6,802 bases of DNA from JANOBJ01 sp031411575 (GTDB lineage: Bacteria; Pseudomonadota; Gammaproteobacteria; Burkholderiales; Burkholderiaceae_C): positions 1 through 6,802 of the forward strand of contig JANOBJ010000194.1 in assembly GCA_031411575.1 (NCBI GenBank). Direction: 5' to 3'. A model generated the notes under the pieces. The model was given only the letters and a program-made list of their open reading frames with translations. It made no database searches and was not told where the DNA came from. The position numbers and the translations under genes were made by a program. The number at the start of each line of letters is the position of its first letter. Position 1 is the first letter of the stretch. Below are positions 1-6,802 of the stretch, in pieces.

Positions 1-339
1 CGTCAGCACGCCGACGTCATAGCCGAAATCCTTGGCGATCTCGCCCTTGTAGCCGCCGTAGAAGTCCATTTCGATCGAGTTGCCTTGCAGCCAGTTGACC
101 GACGAGTTCCAGTTGCCGACGTAGAAGCCGTTGGCAAACGCGTAGTCGAAGCCGCCTTGCACTGCCGGCTTGAGCCCGGTCGTCTTCAGCGCGCCATTGC
201 TGCCGATGATGTCCTGGTCCTGGCCGCGGAACTTGTAGTTGGTGGTCAGGCTCACGTTGGCCGTCAGCTGCGCGCTGGCCAGCATCGGAACGGCGGCGAA
301 AGCGGCGACGGCGAGCATTTTTGTTGTGCTGAATTTCAT
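1..339 (-). CDS. TorF family putative porin (TIGR02001-like), N-terminal part
   Basis: The minus-strand frame is open from ATG at 339-337 to the window edge and gives 113 residues. It begins MKFSTTKMLAVAAFAAVPML, a classical Sec signal peptide with an ASA cleavage site near residue 23. The mature part has alternating beta-strand-like segments and family-typical stretches: NYKFRGQ (34-40), PAVQGGFDYAFANGFYVG (58-75) and MDFYGGYKGEIA (91-102). These match my memory of TIGR02001, a proteobacterial outer-membrane protein family of roughly 230-260 residues whose substrate is unknown. An SD sequence GGAG (350-347) lies 7 nt before the ATG and fixes the start. A longer minus-strand frame covering 17-475 is a shadow: it lacks the signal peptide and the family motifs. 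The sigma-54 promoter and NtrC-like sites upstream suggest expression under nitrogen limitation, fitting the frequent glnK-amtB neighbourhood of this family. The C-terminal half is outside the window. Confidence 0.88.
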   Translation of the reverse strand, partial: MKFSTTKMLAVAAFAAVPMLASAQLTANVSLTTNYKFRGQDQDIIGSNGALKTTGLKPAVQGGFDYAFANGFYVGNWNSSVNWLQGNSIEMDFYGGYKGEIAKDFGYDVGVLT

Positions 340-380
340 GGGATTTCTCCGTTAGTGGGTTGAAGTTGACCGGGTGATCA

Positions 381-396
381 AGCACGGAGCGTGCCA
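381..396 (-). promoter_or_regulatory. Sigma-54 (RpoN) -24/-12 promoter for the TorF-type porin gene
   Basis: On the minus strand this reads TGGCACGCTCCGTGCT. The RpoN consensus is TGGCACG-N4-TTGCW, so every defined position fits except one T replaced by G. The invariant GG (-24; 395-394) and GC (-12; 383-382) have the correct spacing, and the base before TGG is T, as the consensus prefers. The predicted start of transcription is about position 370, leaving a leader of about 30 nt that contains the porin SD (350-347). Sigma-54 promoters need an enhancer-binding ATPase; NtrC-like sites lie at suitable distances upstream (471-487 and 521-537). The match is read directly from the sequence; activity is inferred. 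Confidence 0.82.
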
Positions 397-434
397 AATG
401 CACCATGAAGCATTTCGGTACACGCTTCGTGGGG

Positions 435-459
435 CATGCGCGTTGATAGGGGGCGCATG
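435..459. repeat. Short inverted repeat in the porin-comM intergenic region
   Basis: CATGCGC (435-441) and GCGCATG (453-459) are perfect 7-bp inverted arms separated by 11 nt. The element lies between the sigma-54 promoter and the strong NtrC-like site. It could be an operator or a small stem-loop in a comM leader transcript, or it could be chance in GC-rich DNA. No T-tract follows, so it is not an intrinsic terminator. Confidence 0.3.
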
Positions 460-470
460 GCGAGCCGAAT

Positions 471-487
471 TGCACCTTACTGGTGCG
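471..487. promoter_or_regulatory. NtrC-type enhancer site (strong)
   Basis: The sequence TGCACCTTACTGGTGCG matches the NtrC operator consensus TGCACCA-N3-TGGTGCA at 12 of 14 defined positions, including both GCACC/GGTGC arms. Its centre is about 109 bp upstream of the predicted sigma-54 start site, a normal enhancer position. It also lies about 60 bp before the comM start on the other strand. NtrC is the response regulator that activates nitrogen-assimilation genes under nitrogen limitation. The site is seen in the sequence; the identity of the bound regulator is inferred from the consensus. Confidence 0.72.
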
Positions 488-520
488 AAATTCCCGGCGT
501 TTCAGCCCAACAAGCCATTA

Positions 521-537
521 CGCACCGTTCTGGGGAG
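521..537. promoter_or_regulatory. Second, weaker NtrC-like site overlapping the comM leader
   Basis: The sequence CGCACCGTTCTGGGGAG keeps the GCACC arm and the TGG-G part of the opposite arm with the correct internal spacing, but departs from the NtrC consensus elsewhere. It lies exactly 50 bp, about five helical turns, from the strong site at 471-487. That is the kind of phased spacing that lets NtrC dimers cooperate. It overlaps the comM ribosome binding site (GGAGG, 534-538), so part of the match may simply be SD sequence. A perfect half site TGCACCA also occurs at 399-405, directly beside the -24 element. Confidence 0.35.
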
Positions 538-547
538 GAACATTCCA

Positions 548-2088
548 ATGAGTCTGTCTTTGGTGCAAAGCCGCGCCTTGCTGGGGCTGGAGGCCGCGGC
601 CGTCACCGTCGAGGTGCACCTGGCCAACGGGCTGCCGAGCTTCACGCTGGTGGGCCTGGCCGACGTGGAGGTGAAGGAGGCGCGCGAACGGGTGCGCTCG
701 GCCATCCAGAACTCGGGCCTGGAGTTTCCGCACAACAAACGCATCATGTGAACCTGGCGCCAGCCGACCTGCCCAAGGATTCGGGCCGCTTTGACCTGCC
801 GATTGCGCTCGGGATACTCGCCGCCAGCGGACAGATCGACGCGGCGCGGCTGGCCGGCCACGAGTTCGCCGGCGAGCTCTCGCTCTCGGGCGAGCTGCGC
901 GCGGTGCGCGGCGCGCTGGCCATGAGCCTGGCGCTGCACGCGCAGCAGGTGCGCACGCGTCTGGTGCTGCCGCGCGGCAGCGCCGAAGAGGCCGCGCTGG
1001 TGCCGGGCGCCGAGGTCTACCGCGCCGCACACCTGCTGGACGTGGTGCGGCATTTCCTGCCGGCCGGTACGCCAGCGGGCGACGATCCGGCCAACGTGGA
1101 AGACGGCTGGGCGCGCATGGCCCCCACGCCGCTGCCGGCCGTGGCCCAGCACGCCGACCTGGCCGACGTGAAGGGTCAGGCCGGCCCGAAGCGCGCGCTG
1201 GAGATTGCGGCGGCCGGTGGCCACAGCCTGCTGCTGGTCGGGCCGCCGGGTTCGGGCAAATCGATGCTGGCGCACCGTTTTGCGGGCCTGTTGCCGCCCA
1301 TGACGGTGGAAGAAGCCCTCGAAAGCGCCGCCGTGGCCTCGCTCGGCGGACGGTTTTCGCTGGAGCGCTGGGCGCTGCGCCCCACCGGCAGCCCGCACCA
1401 CAGCGCCAGCGCGGTGGCGCTGGTCGGCGGTGGCTCGCCACCCCGACCCGGTGAAATCTCGCTGGCGCACCACGGGGTGCTGTTTCTGGATGAGCTCGTC
1501 GAGTTCCCCCGGGCCGCTCTTGAGGCGCTGCGCGAACCCCTGGAGACCGGGCAGATCACCATCTCGCGTGCCGCGCGGCGGGCCGAGTTTCCCGCGCGCT
1601 TCCAGCTGATCGGCGCCATGAACCCCTGCCCCTGCGGCTACCTCGGCTCGCCGCTCAAGGCCTGCCGCTGCACGCCGGATCAGGTGTCGCGCTACCAGGG
1701 CAAGCTCAGCGGGCCGCTGATTGACCGCATTGACCTGCATGTCGAAGTGGCCGCCGTGCCGCCCGATGATTTGCTGAAAAGCCCGCCCGGCGAGGCCACC
1801 GAACGCATCCGCGAGCGCTGCGTGGCCGCGCGCGAACGCGCCATCGCGCGCCAGGGCACGCCCAACCAGGCGCTGCAGGGCAAGGCCATCGACACCCACG
1901 TGCTGCTGGACGACGCGGCCGCGAAGTTTCTGAACACCGCCGCCACGCGCCTGGGCTGGAGCGCACGCTCGACCCACCGTGCGCTGAAAGTGGCGCGCAC
2001 CATCGCCGACCTCGCCGGCGCGCAAACCACGCAGGTCACGCATGTGGCCGAGGCGGTGCAATACCGGCGGGCGTTGCGGGCGGCTTGA
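548..2088 (+). pseudogene. comM: comM (YifB family AAA+ ATPase, natural transformation), interrupted by a 1-nt frameshift
   Basis: ComM is a hexameric AAA+ helicase that drives branch migration when incoming DNA is integrated during natural transformation. Translation from ATG 548 gives the typical N-terminus MSLSLVQSRALLGLEAAAV and family motif LPSFTLVGLADVEVKEARER, then stops at TGA 749-751 after 67 residues. The next frame continues at once with VNLAPADLPKDSGRFDLPIA to TGA 2086-2088. Restoring one base near 746-748 gives about 513 residues, close to the roughly 507 of E. coli ComM. The rest is intact: Walker A GPPGSGKS (1240-1263), Walker B GVLFLDEL (1474-1497), the NPCPCGY...CRC cysteine cluster (codons 1627, 1633, 1663, 1669), GPLIDRIDLHVEV and the C-terminal STHRALKVARTIADLAG. 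An SD GGAGG (534-538) precedes the ATG by 9 nt. The break may be a real mutation or a sequencing error. GTG at 748 overlaps the stop (GTGA), so coupled re-initiation of a 446-residue product is possible. Family identity is very secure; pseudogene status is not. Confidence 0.85.
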
Positions 2089-2109
2089 CGCCCACAACCC
2101 GCCCGCTGA

Positions 2110-2127
2110 GTGGGCGCTGGCGCCCAC
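2110..2127 (+). terminator. GC-rich hairpin after comM (weak terminator candidate)
   Basis: GTGGGCG (2110-2116) and CGCCCAC (2121-2127) form a perfect 7-bp stem with loop CTGG, starting 21 nt after the comM stop codon. No T-tract follows, so it does not qualify as a canonical intrinsic terminator. It may protect the mRNA 3' end or act together with Rho. Confidence 0.35.
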
Positions 2128-2165
2128 CACACGGCGCGACACACGTCGCCACGCACCCCACAAAA

Positions 2166-2224
2166 GCTATTATTTTAATAGCATAAAAAGACCAAGGGAA
2201 GCCGACAACAGGCACTTTTTGCCA
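2166..2224. repeat. AT-rich intergenic element, copy 1 (inverted repeat plus about 45-bp tail)
   Basis: The element starts with a perfect 7-bp inverted repeat, GCTATTA (2166-2172) and TAATAGC (2176-2182), with loop TTT. A tail running from TAGCATA through GACCA and AGGCA to TTTTTGCCA follows. The segment 2179-2224 aligns with 3682-3726, beyond the far end of the transporter gene, at about 32 of 46 positions by eye. Shared blocks are TAGCATA, GACCAA, GGG and AGGCA. The element is far more AT-rich than its surroundings. It looks like a member of a dispersed, REP-like or regulatory repeat family; genome-wide copy number cannot be judged from here. Confidence 0.5.
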
Positions 2225-2228
2225 TAAT
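2202..2228 (+). promoter_or_regulatory. Possible sigma-70-type promoter giving a leaderless transporter mRNA
   Basis: CATAAT (2223-2228) matches the -10 consensus at five of six positions and ends 6 nt before the transporter ATG at 2235. Transcription would therefore start at or next to the A of the start codon. A weak -35, CCGACA (2202-2207; four of six), lies 15 bp upstream, which is a short spacer. No Shine-Dalgarno sequence precedes the ATG (TTCGGGC only), consistent with a leaderless message. Confidence 0.35.
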
Positions 2229-2234
2229 TCGGGC

Positions 2235-3611
2235 ATGCCGAACGCTTCGCGCCCCTGGCGTCATTCCAGCCGCCGTTACGACGCGCGGCTGGTGGGCTGG
2301 CTGTCGGTGGGGCAGCTCATCACCTGGGGCAGCGTGTTCTACACCTTCGCGCTGCTGATGGAGCCGGTGGAGCGTGAACTCGGGCTGTCGCGCGCGCAAT
2401 CGTCGCTGGCGTTCAGCCTGGCGCTGCTGGCCGAGGGGCTGCTGGCCTACCCGGTGGGGCGCTGGATCGACCACGGCCATGAGCGCGCGGTGATGACCGG
2501 CGGCTCGTTGCTCGTCGCCGCCCTGCTGGCGCTGCACAGCCAGATCAGCAGCCTGGCGGGCTTTTACGCGGTGTGGGCGGGCCTCGGCGCGGCGCTGGCA
2601 GCCACGCTGTACAACCCGGCGTTTGCGGTCGTAACGCGGCGCTTCCCCGACGACTTCCGGCGCGCGATCATCACCCTGACTTTTCTGGGCGGGCTGGCCA
2701 GCACGGTGTTCATCCCTCTGTCGGCGGCGCTGGTGACGCAGCTGGGCTGGCGCCACACGCTGTGGCTGCTGGCCGGGCTGCACCTGCTGGTGTGCGCGCC
2801 GCTGCACGCCTGGGTACTGCGCGGCGCGCCCCGGCGCGCGTTGCCGGGCGCGGCCACTGCCGCATCGACTGCCGCATCGCCTGCCGAATCGACCGCCCCA
2901 CCTCCCGCCGCATCCCCAGCCGCGCTCCCCGCCACCGCCGGCGAAGGGCCGCACGGCAGCCCACCCTCCGCCAACGCGCCACCCGCGCCGTCAGAGCCCG
3001 CCGCCAGCCTGCGCCACTGGCTGCGCAACCCCGCTTTCGTGCGGCTCGGCATCTTCGTGGTGGTCATGATGGCGGTGACAGCGGCGCTGCCCGCGCACCT
3101 GGTGAGCCTGCTGCGTGAAAACGGCCTGGCCGAGGCCTGGGTGGTGGCGATTCCCGCGAGCATCGGCGTGATCCAGGTGGCCGGCCGCGCGCTGCTGTAC
3201 TTTTTTGAGCAGCGGTTTGACGTGCACCGCGCGAACCGGCTGATCCCCTGCCTGATCCCGCTCGGGCTGGCGGCGCTGCTGCTGGCGGGCTGGGCGGCGG
3301 GTTGGTCGGCCGCCGTGCAAACCACGGCCGCGCTGCTGTTCGTGCTGCTCTACGGGCTGGGCAACGGCATGCTGACCATCGTGAAGGGCACCGCCATGGC
3401 GCAGTACGTGAGCCGCGCCCACGTGGCCAGCCTGAACGGCGCGTTGGGCCTGCCGATGGCGCTGGCGCGCGCAGTGGCGCCGTGGCTGCTGGGCGTGCTG
3501 TGGAGCCCGGCGCGCGGCTACACGCTGGGGATTGCAAGCCTGCTGGCGGTCAGCCTGTTGGGGGTGGCGGCGTTGTGGGCGGCGCAAAAGCAGGCGCTGG
3601 GGCGGGACTGA
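2235..3611 (+). CDS. Major facilitator superfamily (MFS) transporter
   Basis: This 458-residue inner-membrane protein has about 12 hydrophobic segments, near residues 20-42, 55-74, 86-104, 107-128, 142-165, 174-194, 268-290, 301-323, 335-353, 358-380, 396-419 and 427-449. The first intracellular loop carries an MFS motif A-like sequence, GRWIDHGHER (75-84). The two six-helix halves are joined by a cytoplasmic loop (about 195-262) that is unusually long and rich in Ala, Pro and Ser. MFS proteins are secondary carriers driven by ion or solute gradients; the substrate cannot be told from sequence. ATG 2235 is chosen because a short basic N-terminus (RPWRHSSRRYDAR) then leads directly into TM1. 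No SD is visible, so the mRNA may be leaderless. The gene is flanked by two related intergenic elements and faces the glycine-zipper gene tail to tail. MFS membership is secure; the subfamily is not assigned. Confidence 0.93.
   Translation: MPNASRPWRHSSRRYDARLVGWLSVGQLITWGSVFYTFALLMEPVERELGLSRAQSSLAFSLALLAEGLLAYPVGRWIDHGHERAVMTGGSLLVAALLALHSQISSLAGFYAVWAGLGAALAATLYNPAFAVVTRRFPDDFRRAIITLTFLGGLASTVFIPLSAALVTQLGWRHTLWLLAGLHLLVCAPLHAWVLRGAPRRALPGAATAASTAASPAESTAPPPAASPAALPATAGEGPHGSPPSANAPPAPSEPAASLRHWLRNPAFVRLGIFVVVMMAVTAALPAHLVSLLRENGLAEAWVVAIPASIGVIQVAGRALLYFFEQRFDVHRANRLIPCLIPLGLAALLLAGWAAGWSAAVQTTAALLFVLLYGLGNGMLTIVKGTAMAQYVSRAHVASLNGALGLPMALARAVAPWLLGVLWSPARGYTLGIASLLAVSLLGVAALWAAQKQALGRD
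2856..2891 (+). repeat. In-frame 12-bp tandem repeat in the transporter's central loop
   Basis: ACTGCCGCATCG occurs twice in tandem (2856-2867 and 2868-2879), followed by a third copy with two mismatches, CCTGCCGAATCG (2880-2891). The units are in frame and encode TAAS-TAAS-PAES, residues 208-219 of the transporter. They begin a longer Ala/Pro/Ser-rich stretch. Slippage here could change loop length in 4-residue steps without breaking the frame. Confidence 0.7.
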
Positions 3612-3666
3612 GCGGGGCGAGGGTGTCAGCGGGTGGCATCCCACCGGATGCCGCCTTGCATCTCCA

Positions 3667-3726
3667 ATGCTACATAATTTATAGCATATTATGACCAATG
3701 GGCGAGCACCAGAGGCATATTTGGCA
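3667..3726. repeat. AT-rich intergenic element, copy 2 (diverged)
   Basis: ATGCTA (3667-3672) and TAGCAT (3682-3687) form 6-bp inverted arms around an AT-rich loop. From 3682 the tail follows copy 1 (2179-2224) without rearrangement: TAGCATA, GACCAA, GGG, AGGCA, TTT and GGCA in the same order. This copy lies 55 nt after the transporter stop codon, in the same orientation as copy 1, so the two elements bracket the transporter gene. Confidence 0.45.
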
Positions 3727-3772
3727 CTCAAAGCACCGTAAAACCTGATCCAGCGCCGGACGCCCCCAAACG

Positions 3773-3800
3773 AAAAAGGGCGCGACCCCGTCGCGCCCTT
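3773..3800 (-). terminator. Rho-independent terminator of the glycine-zipper gene
   Basis: A perfect 10-bp GC-rich stem (3776-3785 paired with 3791-3800, loop 3786-3790) has an A5 run at 3773-3777 on the plus strand. Read on the minus strand this is a strong hairpin leading into a T5 tract, 34 nt past the stop codon of the glycine-zipper gene. The T-tract is present only for leftward transcription. The hairpin could still slow rightward transcripts from the convergent transporter gene. Confidence 0.88.
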
Positions 3801-3834
3801 CGCCGCCCTGTTTCAGGCAGGTTTCAGCCGTCGA

Positions 3835-4641
3835 TCAACCGCCCACGTAGCCCGGGCCAGTTTGCGCTGGTGCGGCTTGCTTCGGTGCAGGCAGGGCCGG
3901 CACCACGGCGCCGTCGGCCGTGCGCAGGGTGCCGCCGTCCATCGTGACGCGTGAACCCACCGCCACCGGCGCGGCCTTCTCGACCGTGCGCACGCTGCCA
4001 TCTTCCATCCGCACCGCGATCTGATAGACGGTTTCCTTCTTGATGTTCTTCTCGATCGCGTTGCCAGCCACGCCGCCGCCAATCGCGCCGAGCACGGTAG
4101 CCGCAGTGCGGCCGTTGCCCTTGCCGATCTGGTTGCCCAGCAGGCCGCCGACCACGCCACCGGCCACCACACCCAGGCCGCTGCCGGCCGGCTTGCGCTC
4201 GACGGCGGACACGTTCTCTACCGTGCCGCAGGTGGTGCAGACCACGCGCGGTGCTACCGGGGCCGGCAACGGCTGCGCCTGGCCCTGGTTCGCCGCCACC
4301 ACGGGCGCTGCCGGGCGGGGCGCGGGCGCGGCCTTCACTGGAGCTGGCTTGGCGGGTGCCACGGCCTTTTTCTCGGCGGGCTTGCTCACGACCGGCGGCT
4401 CGGGGCCGTCCTGCACCATGCTCTCTTTGGCCGACAGACCGGCGGCCGGCGGCAGCGCGGTGCCGGCGGGCACGGTGAGCGCCGCGACCGGCGTCGTGGG
4501 CGCGGCAGGCCGCGTGCCCTGGTAGACCAGCGTGCCGGCCAGGCCAACCACGGCCACGCCCAGGGCGCCCACCACGGCCCACAGTTTGTTGTTGCCGCCG
4601 GCCGCTTGTGCGCCGGGGGATTGTTCGAGGGTTGCAGTCAT
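3835..4641 (-). CDS. Glycine zipper 2TM domain-containing membrane-anchored envelope protein
   Basis: The product has 268 residues. Residues 1-19 are polar; 20-41 (LWAVVGALGVAVVGLAGTLV...) form one transmembrane helix with no lipobox cysteine. An Ala/Pro/Lys-rich linker of about 90 residues follows, long enough to span periplasm. Then come a CxxC pair (C135, C138; sequence CTTCGTVENV), a glycine zipper with GxxxG spacing at 154-197 (GVVAGGVVGGLLGNQIG, VLGAIGGGVAGNAIEK) and a small beta-like domain (YQIAVRMEDGSVRTVEK, 206-222). The glycine zipper is that of the Rickettsia 17-kDa antigen/SlyB group. Those proteins are usually outer-membrane lipoproteins, so this is an anchored variant. A role in envelope integrity is inferred only from the family. 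SD AAGGAG (4655-4650) lies 8 nt before the ATG and fixes the start. The gene follows metH on the same strand after 154 nt and ends at its own terminator, so it is probably a separate unit. Confidence 0.88.
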   Translation of the reverse strand: MTATLEQSPGAQAAGGNNKLWAVVGALGVAVVGLAGTLVYQGTRPAAPTTPVAALTVPAGTALPPAAGLSAKESMVQDGPEPPVVSKPAEKKAVAPAKPAPVKAAPAPRPAAPVVAANQGQAQPLPAPVAPRVVCTTCGTVENVSAVERKPAGSGLGVVAGGVVGGLLGNQIGKGNGRTAATVLGAIGGGVAGNAIEKNIKKETVYQIAVRMEDGSVRTVEKAAPVAVGSRVTMDGGTLRTADGAVVPALPAPKQAAPAQTGPGYVGG

Positions 4642-4772
4642 GAAAACTTCTCCTTGTTCAGTTCACTGTCCGGTGTTTAACGGGCCAGAACGCTCAAGGT
4701 ACACAAACCCCGGCAAAGCTGCGTGTCGGGTTGTAACGCCCCGTAAGGCCGCCGCAGCGAAACGTGGCGTGG

Positions 4773-4788
4773 CGTGAATTAGTTCACG
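4773..4788. repeat. Small inverted repeat just past the metH stop codon
   Basis: CGTGAA (4773-4778) and TTCACG (4783-4788) are perfect 6-bp arms with a 4-nt spacer, beginning 7 nt past the metH stop on the minus strand. No T-tract follows in the direction of metH transcription. It could be a weak 3' stem or an operator upstream of the glycine-zipper gene. I found no convincing -35/-10 pair in the rest of 4656-4795. Confidence 0.35.
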
Positions 4789-4795
4789 AACGGGC

Positions 4796-6802
<2,007 letters not shown>

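Noticed and set aside
436..747. Upstream extension of the long plus-strand frame that ends at 2088
   Set aside because: The frame is open upstream of 748, but its translation there does not resemble ComM, whereas the frame from ATG 548 gives the exact family N-terminus behind a good SD. The extension is an out-of-frame shadow.
733..751. Programmed -1 ribosomal frameshift site in comM
   Set aside because: I see no X-XXY-YYZ slippery heptamer before the TGA, and single-frame comM is the norm, so a mutation or sequencing error is more economical.
2110..2127. Strong intrinsic terminator for comM
   Set aside because: The hairpin is good, but no T-tract follows, so it is listed only as a weak candidate.
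502..2163. 553-codon open frame antisense to comM
   Set aside because: It is Arg/Ala/Gly-rich with no recognisable domain and mirrors the codon bias of comM. Long antisense frames are expected in GC-rich coding DNA.
2175..3731. Several open frames antisense to or overlapping the transporter
   Set aside because: They show low-complexity Arg/Ala/Gln composition and no family motifs. The plus-strand frame has 12 clear membrane segments.
3824..4582. Alternative minus-strand frame overlapping the glycine-zipper gene
   Set aside because: It is a Gly/Arg/Ala-rich shadow without an SD. The frame ending at 3835 has the TM helix, the glycine zipper, a strong SD and a terminator.

Overview
This window is a high-GC stretch of core bacterial chromosome. 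It most likely comes from a betaproteobacterium of the Burkholderiales, probably Comamonadaceae. That placement is inferred from the mix of protein families, their style of sequence and the AT-rich intergenic elements; no database search was run. I see no transposase, integrase, phage gene, CRISPR array, rRNA or tRNA, and no previously undescribed multi-gene system. The interest lies in the intergenic control regions and in one broken gene.

Layout: (i) 1-339, minus strand: the N-terminal 113 residues of a TorF-type (TIGR02001) putative outer-membrane porin, running off the left edge. (ii) 340-547: a divergent intergenic region with a near-consensus sigma-54 promoter facing the porin and one strong plus one weak NtrC-like site upstream of it, which points to nitrogen control. 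(iii) 548-2088, plus strand: comM (YifB family), the AAA+ ATPase of natural transformation, full length in content but split by a 1-nt frameshift near 746-748. (iv) 2089-2234: an intergenic region with a hairpin, an AT-rich inverted repeat and a possible leaderless promoter. (v) 2235-3611, plus strand: a 12-TM major facilitator transporter with a low-complexity central loop. (vi) 3612-3834: a second, diverged copy of the AT-rich intergenic element and a strong intrinsic terminator for the gene arriving from the right. (vii) 3835-4641, minus strand: a membrane-anchored glycine-zipper envelope protein. (viii) 4642-4795: its leader region, containing a small inverted repeat just past the end of metH. 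(ix) 4796-6802, minus strand: the C-terminal 668 residues of cobalamin-dependent methionine synthase MetH, running off the right edge.

The genes do not form one pathway. The porin and comM are divergently transcribed from a shared 208-bp region. The transporter appears to be its own unit and converges on the glycine-zipper gene. That gene lies downstream of metH on the same strand, but a 154-nt gap, its own strong ribosome binding site and its own terminator suggest an independent unit. The tightest functional link is between the sigma-54/NtrC signals and the porin. In related bacteria, as I recall it, TorF-type genes sit beside glnK-amtB, so the left edge is probably the head of a nitrogen-assimilation operon; the genes that would prove this lie outside the window.
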